Shown here one piece after another: positions 8,816 to 19,524 of a stretch of DNA of 64,000 nt (its first letter is position 1; each line of letters begins with the position of its first letter). Made by a program: the position numbers and the translations under genes. The notes under the pieces were generated by a model. The model did no database searches. It worked only from the letters and a program-made list of their open reading frames with translations, and was not told the DNA's origin. The stretch comes from Mikania micrantha (Eukaryota > Streptophyta > Magnoliopsida > Asterales > Asteraceae): the NCBI GenBank assembly GCA_009363875.1, contig CM018692.1, forward strand, positions 12,501 to 76,500. The letters run 5' to 3'.

Positions 8816-11113
8816 ATGGATCCTTCAAAGGAATTTCATCCTCATATTGACAAGCCTCCTGATCCTAAGTGCTTCCCGCCCCTTGACTTAGGTGCTGGGA
8901 AACGTGGGAGCTCAAAATTGGCTGTGAATCCAAAATCTAAGAAGCAGAAGGATGTCTCTGGTACAATCATTGGAGGGAAATCTAAGTCTTCATTCGTCAA
9001 TTTAGACATAGGAAAATTTGTTGAAGAGGTTCGTGAGGTGCAGGGAAACAACGATAGTGCTTCAAGAGTTCCAGAAGTTGAGGTGGGTATATTAGATGTC
9101 GGCAATGGGGTGGTGCGCCCTGCTCAATTACCGCACATTGACCACCAAATTGAGGAGTGCCGTATGAATGGGGAAGCTTCGGTCCCTCCTTCACCGGTGA
9201 TTTTAGATACAGATGAGCCTATTATTGACACCGACATGGAGGATAGCAGTGATGATGCGTCGGAGGAGGCACCCGAAGTGGAGGTCGACACTTCCAATCG
9301 ACTGGGTATCACAAACGCTACTCAATTGGAGCAGATACAACAGGGAAGAAGGGTTGACAATCGTTCTCAACCCTTGCCAGGTAATTCGAACAGCCGTAAG
9401 ATGCTTAATCAGGAGAATGACGACCAGCCTACCACCAATGTCACGGCTAATGTCTGGGATAATCACAGAGAGGGTAAGATTTCGTTTGCAGGTAAGATCA
9501 AACGTAACAATGCCAATGAGAGAACTCGGTTGGAGTTCATTCCGCCGATTGATTCTCCAAATGGTGGAAAAAGGGTTATTATCTCAGATGATGATCTCAG
9601 ATACTCAGCTGCTACCTTTTCCCTGCACTTATATGGTTATTTCTTAGGAATGTCCATGGATTTTAATGTTGTGAATTCCACGTTTAGAAGGCTGTGGAAA
9701 TCCTATGGGCTAGATAGCATCTCTAAGAGTACGGTAGGTTTTTACTACTTCAAGTTTAAGAGTGAAAAGGGGATGAATGATGCTATTTCGAATGGTCCGT
9801 GGATGGTTAATAATGTACCCATTCTTTTGCAAAAGTGGGAGCCGGGGCTGTGCTTGCAAAAAATAGAGCCACAGGTCATCCCTCTTTGGGTGACGGTTCA
9901 TAATGTTCCTCTGGAACTCTGGACTAGAAAGGGTATAAGCAAGATTATGAGTGGTATAGGGGTCCCTTTGTTGATGGATAGAGTGACTGAGGAGAGGTGT
10001 GATAGCCAATCGGGTAAGATAGGATATGCGAGGGTCCTAGTTGAAGTTGCAACATCTAGCAATCTGCCTAGTGAAATAGAAATTGAGTTCCCCCCCATTC
10101 AGCATAGACCAGCTAGGATAGTTACCCTTAATGTGTCTTATCAGTGGAAGCCGGCTGCGTGCAACCACTGCAAGGTTTTTGGCCACTCATACCAGTTGTG
10201 TAAGTCAAGGCCTAGGACTGAGGAGGAATTAAGAGAAAAGGAGGATCTGGATAATAGGAAAATTAATAAGGATAGCAATAGTTCTGGGGATGTGGCTGAT
10301 AGGGAGAAATTTAGAGTTGTGGTTGGAAGGAAAAATAGGAAACAGGTGAATAGGCCAGATAGTGGCTTAGGTAATGTGAATGTTAGGGTAGCAGGACATC
10401 AAGGGAAGAATAAGCAAAAGGAGGTGGAACTTCAGAGTAGGCCTACTACTACTAGTGACCCAATAGTCCAAAGAAGAATGGGAGAATTACATAGGCACTA
10501 TAGTAAGGGGGAAAGCTCTAGGGCTGCTGGACGTAAAACAGTGAAAGAGGTTGGTAAGAAAGTCAAGGCTCACAAGGGCACAGGCCACACATGGCAGGCT
10601 AAACCTGCTAGAAATGATCTGGACATTCCTGTGTCCAATCAGTTTGAGTTACTGGATGATGATGAGTTCTCAGTCCTAGACATTGATGCTTCCTTAGCTG
10701 CAGGTAAGCTTGTTTCAAGTGGCAGAGTGACTGAACAGAGGGTTGTCATTGACGACCTTAGGAAGGACAAGGGGGTTGTTGACTTAAATAGAAAAGTGCA
10801 GAATAGTAGGCCCCAGGAGGAGGATCCTGCTAGTGATATGGAGTCGGTTGATTATGGCATCACGGATGCCCAAAAATTGGCCATCACTAATAGCCTGTTA
10901 AAGTACAAGGCTGTCAAAGCTGTGGATCAGGAGAATTGGGAACCTGGTGAGTGGCTTTACTTTCAGAACCAGATTCAGGTATTAGGTATTGACCCGACCT
11001 ACAGTGTAGAGGATGTGGAAATGGACATTAATGGTATTGCCAATTTTATGGGGCTGCAACCAGATTTGGATGCCAAGAGGGGCTCGGCATCCAACTCCAA
11101 CAAAGCTGTTTAA
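8816..11113 (+). CDS. LINE2 ORF1 protein: DUF4283 + CCHC zinc knuckle
   Basis: An intact 765-residue ORF1 protein of a plant L1-type LINE. Residues 1-230 are polar and low complexity. About 238-355 is the DUF4283 domain (FSLHLYGYFLG, NGPWMVNNVPILLQKW, IPLWVTVHNVPLELW). A CX2CX4HX4C knuckle (CNHCKVFGHSYQLC) lies at about 448-462, followed by a long Lys/Arg-rich tail. Proteins of this type bind element RNA in the retrotransposition RNP. The start at 8816 is the first good-context ATG after the leader. The TAA stop (11111-11113) is followed with no gap by the ORF2 ATG in the same reading frame. Confidence 0.92.
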   Translation: MDPSKEFHPHIDKPPDPKCFPPLDLGAGKRGSSKLAVNPKSKKQKDVSGTIIGGKSKSSFVNLDIGKFVEEVREVQGNNDSASRVPEVEVGILDVGNGVVRPAQLPHIDHQIEECRMNGEASVPPSPVILDTDEPIIDTDMEDSSDDASEEAPEVEVDTSNRLGITNATQLEQIQQGRRVDNRSQPLPGNSNSRKMLNQENDDQPTTNVTANVWDNHREGKISFAGKIKRNNANERTRLEFIPPIDSPNGGKRVIISDDDLRYSAATFSLHLYGYFLGMSMDFNVVNSTFRRLWKSYGLDSISKSTVGFYYFKFKSEKGMNDAISNGPWMVNNVPILLQKWEPGLCLQKIEPQVIPLWVTVHNVPLELWTRKGISKIMSGIGVPLLMDRVTEERCDSQSGKIGYARVLVEVATSSNLPSEIEIEFPPIQHRPARIVTLNVSYQWKPAACNHCKVFGHSYQLCKSRPRTEEELREKEDLDNRKINKDSNSSGDVADREKFRVVVGRKNRKQVNRPDSGLGNVNVRVAGHQGKNKQKEVELQSRPTTTSDPIVQRRMGELHRHYSKGESSRAAGRKTVKEVGKKVKAHKGTGHTWQAKPARNDLDIPVSNQFELLDDDEFSVLDIDASLAAGKLVSSGRVTEQRVVIDDLRKDKGVVDLNRKVQNSRPQEEDPASDMESVDYGITDAQKLAITNSLLKYKAVKAVDQENWEPGEWLYFQNQIQVLGIDPTYSVEDVEMDINGIANFMGLQPDLDAKRGSASNSNKAV

Positions 11114-14100
11114 ATGGGTAGACACATTGCGGCTTGGAATGTTAGGGGTTTGTCCAACACCTCTAGTCAAAAGCAGGTTAAGCAGTTCATCCAAGTGAAT
11201 AAAGTGAGTGTGATGGGGATTATTGAAACTCATGTCACCAAAGATAAGGTAACCAAGACCTGCAACAATATTTGTCATAAGTGGGAGTGGGATTCGAACT
11301 CCAATGAGTGCTCGGGCAATACTCGTATTATTGTTGGCTGGAACCCGGATGTGGTTTCCCTTATGGTTGTTAGCCGACACCCTCAAGTGATCCACTGTTT
11401 CATCCAGCCTGTTAGTGGGGAGGAGGCCTTTTATTGTTCCTTTGTCTATGCTTTTCATAAGCATGTTCAAAGGAGGGAGTGTTGGGAAGCCCTCCAGATT
11501 CATAAGCAAGTGGTAGGGGATAACCCCTGGTTGTTGCTAGGGGACTTTAATGCCACCTTGAACCCGGGTGAGAGATCCATAGGTTCTTCACAGGTTACTG
11601 TCAGTATGTTGGAGATTCGGGAATGCTTCTATCAAATTGAAGTTGAGGATATTAATCATACGGGGATGCGGTATACTTGGAAGAAAAGCCCGCTCTCCCC
11701 CAGTGGCTTGCTGAAGAAGCTTGATAGAGCGGTGGGGAACAATACGTTTTTCAACAAATTCCCACGTGCTACAGCCCACTTCTCCTCCTTTTTAAGGTCG
11801 GACCATTGTCCCATACTGGTGTCCTTCCCGGATACCAATGAGAGAAATCGGAAATCGTTCCGGTTTCCCAACTACCTGTCTAGCAAGCTGGCTTTTCTGC
11901 CCACTGTTAAAAAGATTTGGGATATGCAGGTTCAGGGATTTGCTATGTACTCAGTGGTCACTAAGATGAAAAAACTTAAAACCCCCCTCAGGAAACTTAG
12001 TTATTCCCAAGGGAATCTATTTCAGAAGGTTCTTAAGCTGAAGCATGAACTGGAGTGTATTCAACAGGAGCTAGCTTCTGACCCGTCCAATGCAGTCCTC
12101 AGAGAAGAGGAGATTTTGTATTTGAAAGCTTATAAGGAAGCGTTGCGAGATGAAGAGGCCTTTTTGAGGCAGAAGGCTAAAGTCACTTGGCTGAGTGAAG
12201 GCGACCATAACTCTAAGTACTTCCATCAGGTCCTTAAGAGCAATACTTGCAGGAATCGAATCATGTCCATCCTGGATAGTCAAGGTCAAATGGGTCACGG
12301 GTGTTAAGATTGCTGACACCTTCCTTGACCATTTCACTTCGGTTCTCGGTCAGTCCATGGAGGTGGATAGTATTTTATCCCCTGACACTCTATTTGCTAA
12401 CAAGGTGTCTGAGACGGAGGCTCAGGCTATGATCAGAGACATGTCGGATGAAGAAATCAAAGTCGCCCTTTTTGATATTGACGACAACAAGGCCTCTGGC
12501 CCAGATGGTTATTCGTCTAATTTTTTCAAAAGAGCCTGGGATATTGTGGGAGTTGAATTTACGAGCGCTATCAAGGAAGTTTTCAGGAACACCAAACTTC
12601 TGAAGGAAGTTAATGCTACGGTGATTGCTCTTGTTCCTAAATCTGAGACCCCTAGGAAAGTTACGGACTTTAGGCCCATTTCATGTTGTAATGTCATCTA
12701 TAAGTGTATTAGCAAAATTATTTCCAACCGCATCAAGACTGCCTTGAGTGATATCATCAGTGAGAACCAGTGTGCGTTTTTACCTGGAAGGCAAATCAGT
12801 GATAACATCCTTATCACCCAGGAGTCAATGCGTAATTATCATCGGAGCCGGGGGCAGCCTAGGTGTGCCTTTAAAATCGACATTCAAAAGGCCTATGACA
12901 CGGTTGAATGGTCTTTCCTCAAAGACTGCTTGGTCCATTTTGGTTTCCCTTCTCGTATGATAAAATGGATCATGATGTGTGTCACGTCTGTTGCTTTCTC
13001 CATCAATGTTAATGGTGAGCAGAGAGGTTTCTTCCAAGGCAAAAGAGGGTTGAGGCAGGGGGACCCCCTTTCCCCTTACCTTTTTACCCTAGTCATGGAG
13101 GTTCTCTCTCTGGTCATCGCTCGTAACATTAGGGAGGATGAGGGGTTTAAATTTCACTGGAGATGTGAAGAGGTTGTCATTACCCACTTATGTTTTGCTG
13201 ATGATCTCTTCTTGTTCTGCCACGGGGACACTAATTCTGTCGACATTCTCATGGAAGCTTTAGAGGAATTCAAGAATATGTCTGGTTTAACTCCAAGTAT
13301 TCCCAAAAGTACCATATTTTTTGGGAATGTGAAACCCCAAGTTCAAAGGGACATTTGTGAGAATATTCAATTCAGTGTTGGTGAGCTCCCCATCAAATAC
13401 CTTGGGGTCCCTCTTCTTTCTACCAGACTTCACAAAAAGGATTGTGATCCTCTCATGGACAAGGTTAGGAAAAGAATTAAAGATTGGAAGAACAAATCTC
13501 TCTCTTTTGCTGGTAGACTCCAACTCATCAAGTCGGTGCTTACATCGATTCAAGTCTATTGGTCCTCAGTTTTTGTCCTCCCAGTGGCGGTTACTAAGGA
13601 AATCGAGAAGCTGGTTAGAGGCTTCTTGTGGTGTAGAGGTGATCTTACTAGAGGTAAGGCTAAGGTGCGATGGAAAGATTGTTGCATCCCTATTAATCAT
13701 GGGGGCCTTGGATTAAAATCGTTGAGAACGTGGAATGATGCCCTTATGTCAAAGCATACCTGGCACATCATTTCCAGGAAGAAGTCCCTATGGGTTACTT
13801 GGATCTATGAATACCACCTAAAGGGTAGAAATTTCTGGGAAATTCCTGTTAAAAAGGACTCTTGCTGGAGTTGGAGGAAGATTTTACAACAAAGGGATAA
13901 ATTGAGAAACCACATTATTAGCATTATAGGGAATGGTCAGGCTACTTCAGCTTGGTTTGATAATTGGCTCCCTTGTGGTCCCCTAAATGTGGCCATTTCT
14001 AATAGAGTTATTTATGAGGCCGGTTTTACTGCTACCACTTGCGTGTCTGATCTTGTTGTTAACAACTGCTGGAAATGGCCGGGTGATTGGATTGAGAGAT

Positions 14101-14804
14101 TCCCTATGTTGTCAGGTACCCAGCCCAATTTTTTAGTTCCTGATAGGTTAGACAAAGTTGTCTGGAGAACCAAAGGGGGTAAGGATGCCCAATTTTCTGT
14201 TGCTACTGCTTGGAATGACCTCCAGGAAGGAGGTAGTGCGGTCCCTTGGATGCACTTAGTTTGGTTCTCTCAGAACATTCCTAGGCATGCTTTTATCCTT
14301 TGGCTTGCGATCAAAAACAAGCTGAGAACCCATGTTATTCTTCAAAATTGGTATATGGGAGAGGATAAAAAGTGTGTCTTTTGTAATTTGGCTCCTGATG
14401 ATACGACTCATCTTTTTTTTGAGTGTGAGGTTCCTGCTCAGATATGGAAGACTGTGCTGGGCAAGACCAAATGGGACAATCCCCATGGAGCCTGGGAGCA
14501 GCGGATTAATCAGTTTAGTAGCATGTCCAACACCAATTCTGCGTGGAGCATTGTCAACCGTTTAGTGCTGGGTGCTTCGGTTTACTACATCTGGCAGGAA
14601 AGAAATCTGAGGGAGCTGGAACATAAGCGAAGACCAGTTACTGAGATCTGCTCTTTGATTTTAGATACTGTTAGACTTCGTTTGATCTCCTTAAAAACCC
14701 ATAGATCCTTTGCTTGGGGTCAGATTAGGAAGATTTGGGATTTGGGAGACTTGGATTCTGAGGACCTTATCCCGGGAGGCCATATTTGCCATGAATTATC
14801 CTAA
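11114..14804 (+). pseudogene. LINE2 ORF2: endonuclease-reverse transcriptase, single frameshift
   Basis: An APE-type endonuclease is readable at 11114-11830 (AAWNVRGL, ETH, LLLGDFNA, SDHCPI). A linker follows, then RT (DFRPISCCNVIYK, KIDIQKAYD, RQGDPLSPYLF, FADD at about 13195) and a zf-RVT zinc domain (about 14248-14450; CVFCN and HLFFEC), ending at 14804. The frame breaks once, between about 12270 and 12305 in the EN-RT linker: the first segment stops at 12307, and the second is open from before 12195 to 14804. All catalytic motifs visible in RT and EN are kept. No RNase H domain is seen. As written it is not one open frame; a sequencing indel is possible. Confidence 0.9.
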
Positions 14805-16848
14805 TTTGCAGGGTGGAGGGCATTTAGTTGACTTCAGGGAGAAAGGGTACCGCTTGAATGCTAATAGAGAAGAGAACAGTGGGAAAATTTGGAGATGGAA
14901 AAAGATTGGAATGAAAATCCTTTTATTTGCTACTCACTTGGTCTGTAATTTCTTCTATTTTAACATTATTAAAGGGGGTGGTACTGTGCTTGAGAGTAGC
15001 AACCTTTCTTGTGTGAGTGTGAGGATTTGGGGTACGGTTGGGTATAGGGTTGGCTCTATTATCATTGTCCTTCATACTTATTTGTTGATGAGAGGGGTGG
15101 GTATGGGTAATTATCTTAATTGTCTTCTGGTTGTGTTCTGGGGGATGTACAGGGAAGGGGTTGGGCAGGGAGTGACTAATGTTTACAGCTATTACAGTTG
15201 CAGATGGGCCTGTAGTTTGCAAGAGGGTCTCTGGCTGAACCATGGGTTCAGGGGGATGGTTCAGCTGGCGGTCAACATGTCTGAGGGTTACTGGACCTGC
15301 GTCCAAATTCCTCATGGTCTATGGTCTTGGCTGTCCAGGGGGTTCAGTTGCAAAGAGTTGGAGATGGGCGTATATGGCTGACTTTGTTTGCCTCTCTGTT
15401 CATTTGCACATGGGTCTTGAACGTGTGGCTAAATGGGTCTGTGCAGGTGTGGAGAGTTCAGGACCAGCTGACTAATGCTTGGTGTGGGAGTACTATTTGT
15501 GTTGCTACTAGGGATGCTTATGCTTGTTACTCGTTTGTAGTGGGCTGCTTTGATGACTTGGTCCACGCTTCCTGCTATGAGTCTAGACTACAGGGTAAAG
15601 GTGGGGTTATCGGTTGGGTCAGGAGGTATATTTGTTTGGGCCCTGCTCTTAGCCAACAGAGGACTTGCTGCTGGGAGATTCATATGGGTTGGGATTATGA
15701 ACATTGCAACACCAGTTTACATCAGGGTTGCAGCAGGGGTGATCTTGTTCAATTTTTTCTTCTGCTTTGGATTGGTCTGGGCTTTACCAGAAGAACCTGC
15801 ACTGGTGGGTCTGCTGGTATGGGGTTCAGGCTTGGGCTCCTGCTGTGGGTTGGGAGTGGATTTCAGCATCACCTGGATACTACAATCTACTGTTCTGGCA
15901 GCATTCTTGCCATTGGATATAGTCATTTGAGTTGGGTTAAGGATGCTATTCTCTATGGTTGCCCTTCTCTTTCTTGGAGCATTTTTTCTTTGGCTGCTTG
16001 GCCTAAGGAGGCTGTTCATGGGCTGGGCTGGTCTAACTCCTTAATTATTTTGAGAAAAGATGTTGGGCTTGCTAGCTTGATTGGGGTTGGGCTGGGTGAT
16101 TTGCTTCTGCCTATTAAACAGCTTCCTCGTGATGCTGCTAAGGGCTGGGAGATTTGGAATAGGGTGTGGTTGAATTGCTTCTTCTATTCTAACAGGACTC
16201 AGATGACTAATATTTTATTGGGTCATCATTTGATGATCTACTTTGTTACTGGTCATATTCAGTCTTTTTTGATCTCCACTCAAGGTACTTGTGGTTGGGT
16301 CGAGCAATCTTCCTTTCGCGACCTTTGGTTGGGATGCTTCAGGGTGTTTATCATAGGGTTGGGTTATTGCAAGGCTAATAGTTGGCAGTTTACTATCTCT
16401 TGGGCCATCTTTTGGCATAGGATGAGGGTCCTTATGTGGCATCTCTACTTGTGCACCGTCCTTGACCATGGGATTTACTGCTGGTTTTGTTACCCTCTTT
16501 TGGTTTTGATGTGGAGTGTTCCCCATACATATCTCCTTCTTCGCTTTGATACGGGAAACAAGCTGCATCATCACTATGGCTTCTTTAAGACCTCCTGGTT
16601 TTTTGTTGTTGTTTGTATTTTTCATTGTATGTATTGGTCTTTTGGTTGTATTAGTAATTGTATTTGGGTTAGAGGCTACACCCCTTTTTTGTATAGTTGG
16701 GGTGATGGGATGAAATTTATCCCTGCCATTTCTTGGATTCCTAAACATAGGTTAGGAATATTTTGTATTTCAGGAGGGTATGCCCTCCTTGGGTTGTAAT
16801 CTTTTCTTTTGTTGGTATACATTTTTCCGGGCAAAATGCCCTTTATCC
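14805..16848 (+). other. LINE2 long G/T-rich 3' region
   Basis: About 2.0 kb between the ORF2 stop and the poly(A), G/T-rich and homologous to 4894-7103 of LINE1, mostly in the last 600 nt. A frame at 15321-16799 is open and its end resembles the open frame in LINE1 (both contain WGDGMK and PKHRLG). Start codons are not conserved and the translation looks compositional. I consider it untranslated, with some doubt. Confidence 0.65.
16737..16841 (+). promoter_or_regulatory. LINE2 3'-terminal hairpin cluster
   Basis: Contains ATTCCTA/TAGGAAT (16737-16759), AGGAGGG-TATG-CCCTCCT (16772-16789) and GGGC/GCCC (16829-16841), immediately before the poly(A). Compared with LINE1, the outer pair of the first stem changes from G-C to A-T, and the second stem changes AAGG/CCTT to AGGG/CCCT with an unchanged TATG loop. 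These compensatory changes support a folded RNA. Confidence 0.65.
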
Positions 16849-16867
16849 AAAAAAAAAAAAAAAAAAA

Positions 16868-16943
16868 CCCTGAACCCTGAACCCGGAACCCTGAACCCTG
16901 AACCCTGAACCCGGAACCCGGAACCCCGAACCCTGAACCCCGA
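16868..16943. repeat. Degenerate telomeric repeats between LINE2 and LINE3
   Basis: About 76 bp of 7-bp units, mainly CCCTGAA and CCCGGAA with CCCCGAA, joining the LINE2 poly(A) to the truncated LINE3. No perfect CCCTAAA unit remains. Confidence 0.88.
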
Positions 16944-16944
16944 T

Positions 16945-17407
16945 GTCCCTTGGTATAAATTTATCTGGTTCAGTCAAAACATCCTGCGGCACGCCTTCAT
17001 TTTGTGGCTGGCAATCAAAAAGCGACTACTAACCCAAGATAGATTACGAAAATGGGAGGCCCATACCACTCTGTCATGTGCTTTCTTCCATAACCAACCG
17101 GACACTCATAACCATCTCTTCTTTCAATGTAACTACCCAAGAAGGGTGTGGAAAGAAATCAAGAGCATGGCCAAGCTCGATCGCATGCCAAGCCTCTGGA
17201 CGGATTGCATTCAAAGGCTATCAAATATGCCCAACAACCTAACTATGCAGAGCATAAGTCGAAGACTGCTAATAGGAGCTTCAGTGTATTATATATGGCA
17301 AGAGAGAAACCTTCAGTTGTTCTAAGGGAAGAAAAGAACCACCGATGAATTACTCCAAATTATCAAGATGGATGTTAAATCAAGATATTTGGGTCTGAAA
17401 TTGAGAT
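16945..17407 (+). pseudogene. LINE3 ORF2 C-terminal remnant (zf-RVT)
   Basis: The frame reads WFSQNILRHAFILWLAIK, then a CAFF-x-NQPDTHNHLFFQC zinc-binding region and SVYYIWQERNL, matching the C-terminus of ORF2 in LINE1 and LINE2. It is broken by a stop at about 17323, with further similarity to about 17400. No RT or endonuclease is present because of the 5' truncation. Confidence 0.8.
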
Positions 17408-17985
17408 AGACACCTCGGACAATCGAGGCCTGTAAATAATGGGCGATACCGGCTCCTGTGAAAGATATTAGGAACAACATGCAACGAATGTGAATAGCAT
17501 CGCCAATCCCAGTCATGGAGCGAAGCGGTTTATATAGCAGAAATAAAAGTGCAGTGCGGATGATGGAACGCAACCAACAGGAAAAAGCCATATGGGATAG
17601 CAGCGAAGATGACTTCAAGGACAAAGTGGGCATGGGAAGAGAGGAGTTGGGAGAAGATAGAAGGTGGGTTCTATGGACTCAAAATAAATACCGTTGCAAT
17701 GGTGATTACAAGGTCAATAGCTCATAGGGTGATCAAACGTACGGGGACCAGTCATGGAGGTGGTCTGTCACTCGATGGGAAGGTATAATCCATTTTGTAA
17801 ACCAATTTTGATTAATAAAAAAGGGGTACAGATGGGACAAAACGGGAATGCCAAAATATCTGGAAAATTTTTATGGAACCATGCATGGGGATAGGGGAAG
17901 GGCATTTTTTATACACCATGCACACCATGCATCAACTCTAGGGTCAAGGGGCGGTATATATTAAGGAAACACATAAGTAACAAAG
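17408..17985 (+). other. LINE3 3' region, upstream part: no gene seen
   Basis: Non-coding sequence after the ORF2 remnant, with a short A-run at about 17817-17822. That A-run could be an older internal 3' end, but there is no telomere repeat after it. I see no gene here. Confidence 0.4.
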
Positions 17986-17989
17986 AACC

Positions 17990-18960
17990 AACGGGCATAG
18001 CTGGGGATGACAGGTGGGGGGCAGGTACACTAGGCACACGAAGCACCACCCCAGCTTGGAACCGACAAATAGGGGGAAATTTGGGTGGAACTTCTGGCAT
18101 CCAAAACACACTATGTTTGAAAGACCAGCGTCTACTGCTTCAAAACATTTGGTATTATCATGGATGGTAGGGACCGAAGGGGGCGTAGTGCAGGCTGTGA
18201 GGATAAAGGGGAAGGTAGGGTGGGGGGATGGTACACTTGACACATCGTGCACCACCGAAAACAGTGTTGAGAAATACCATCAAAGGGTGAGAGTGACTAA
18301 AACCCACATTCGGGAAACACAAAAGGGAGGGGATGCGGTTGGTACTTATTGCACACGTAACACACTGCTTTCGAGAGACCAATGCCAAATGCTCCACATT
18401 TTTAGGCATTGGAAGGGTAGGGACGGGATTCAAGGGGATTTAAAGCAGCTTGTGAGAATAATGGGAATGGTAGGCTGGGGGGTTGGTACACCTAACACCC
18501 TATGCACCACCAAAATGAGAGATGTGGGTATTCATTGGAGTGACAGAGGGCACAACATTTTTGGGACACATCAAATGGGAGGGAAAAATGTTGGTACACC
18601 TATCACCCACCACACTATGAATTCGAGAGGTCTCCCATATGCAATTTTGTTACATTATACAGATATGGGACTGGTAGGATTTTCTGGGGTGCGTAACCAT
18701 CAAGTGAGAAGGAATGGTAAGGTAGGGTGGGGGGATGGTACACACGACACACTTGGCACCACCAAAAAGAGAGAAGAGATAAACAAAATGAGGGATAAAG
18801 AAAAATATCAAAACTTTTGGGAACCACTGTGGGGAGGGAAACAGGTTGGTACTAAATGCACACACCACACTTTGCTTCGAGAGACCATAGCCATGCAAAA
18901 CCATTGCATGATTATGGAGAGGGATGGGGGGAGACATGTATATTTTGGCTTCTTGAATGG
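17990..18960. repeat. Imperfect ~250-bp tandem repeat (about 3.7 copies)
   Basis: The marker GGTGGGGGG followed by GGTACAC recurs at about 18012, 18216, 18472 and 18724 (spacings near 204, 256 and 252). A second marker, GGGAGGG...GGTAC...CACACT...GAGAGACC, recurs at about 18077, 18325, 18579 and 18833 (spacings 248-254). The 366-codon open frame at 18014-19114 is a by-product of the repeats. Confidence 0.75.
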
Positions 18961-19484
18961 TGCAGGTCAACATGGATCAAGGACCTATTCAGTTGGTAGA
19001 TGGCACGATTCAGTTCACATAGGCTTGCATGGGAGGACAAGTTATGTAGTAGACATGTGCATGGGGATATTGACTACGTTGGCTAGTGGGCCACATGCTT
19101 GGGCTTTCACGTGAGACTGGACAGTGACATGGAGCAACAAATTTCGATGTTTTTGATCTGGGCCATCATGAACTGCACGATTTTTGAATGGGGAAATGGT
19201 GGTATCCACAAAATTACTACAAGTCACGAGATATTCACGAATGAAGCACTATAAGACCTATAATTCACACGTCATGGATACTTCTGGTTGCAATAAGGAT
19301 ATGTTGTTAGGAATTGAGTTTGCATATGTTGAGTTATTTTTCAAGTTATTTAGAAGAGTTTCTTTCCTTATGGACATTACCTAATTGTTATTACTTTTGG
19401 GGTAGGTTCTAAGCTCAGTTCCTATGCCCTTGTTTGTATTTTTTTATTTCTTTTAATAATTTTTACCAAGGCTTTGCCTTTTTC
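18961..19484 (+). other. LINE3 3' terminal region
   Basis: Unique, non-coding sequence from the tandem repeat to the poly(A), becoming T-rich at 19430-19465 and ending in the AAGGC/GCCTT hairpin. No gene is seen. Confidence 0.5.
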
Positions 19485-19495
19485 AAAAAAAAAAA

Positions 19496-19524
19496 CAAAC
19501 CTAAACCCCAAACCCCAAACCCTG
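19496..19524. repeat. Short degenerate telomeric tract between LINE3 and LINE4
   Basis: Units such as ACCTAAA, CCCCAAA and CCCTGGG directly follow the LINE3 A-tail. Only about four units remain. Confidence 0.8.

Larger units (their letters stand above)
8685..16867 (+). mobile_element. LINE2: full-length telomere-associated non-LTR retrotransposon
   Basis: An apparently complete element of about 8.2 kb: a short 5' UTR (8685-8815), intact ORF1 (8816-11113), ORF2 (11114-14804, one frameshift), a 2-kb G/T-rich 3' region and a 19-A tail (16849-16867). The 5' flank is CCCTAAACCCTAAG and the 3' flank is CCCTGAACCC, so it sits inside telomere-type DNA on both sides, in the same orientation as the other copies. 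It serves as the reference for reading LINE1 and the fragments. ORF1 is open and only one frameshift breaks ORF2, so it is a fairly young copy. Confidence 0.95.
16944..19495 (+). mobile_element. LINE3: decayed, 5'-truncated LINE with tandem repeats in its 3' region
   Basis: Begins abruptly in the zf-RVT part of ORF2 and ends at an 11-A tail (19485-19495), followed by telomere-like CAAACCTAAACCCC. Its ORF2 remnant is more diverged than LINE1 and LINE2 are from each other, so it belongs to a related but different subfamily. The 3' region contains an approximately 250-bp tandem repeat instead of the G/T-rich block. The last 20 nt before the tail still form a hairpin, AAGGC-TTT-GCCTT (19468-19480), in the position of the GGGC/GCCC stem of LINE1 and LINE2. 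Confidence 0.75.

Noticed and set aside
15321..16799. Possible third protein of LINE2
   Set aside because: No conserved start, strongly biased Trp/Cys/Gly composition and a G/T-rich template. Kept only as a low-interest finding through its LINE1 counterpart.
18014..19114. 366-codon open frame
   Set aside because: Coincides with the ~250-bp tandem repeat; repeating translation with no domain.
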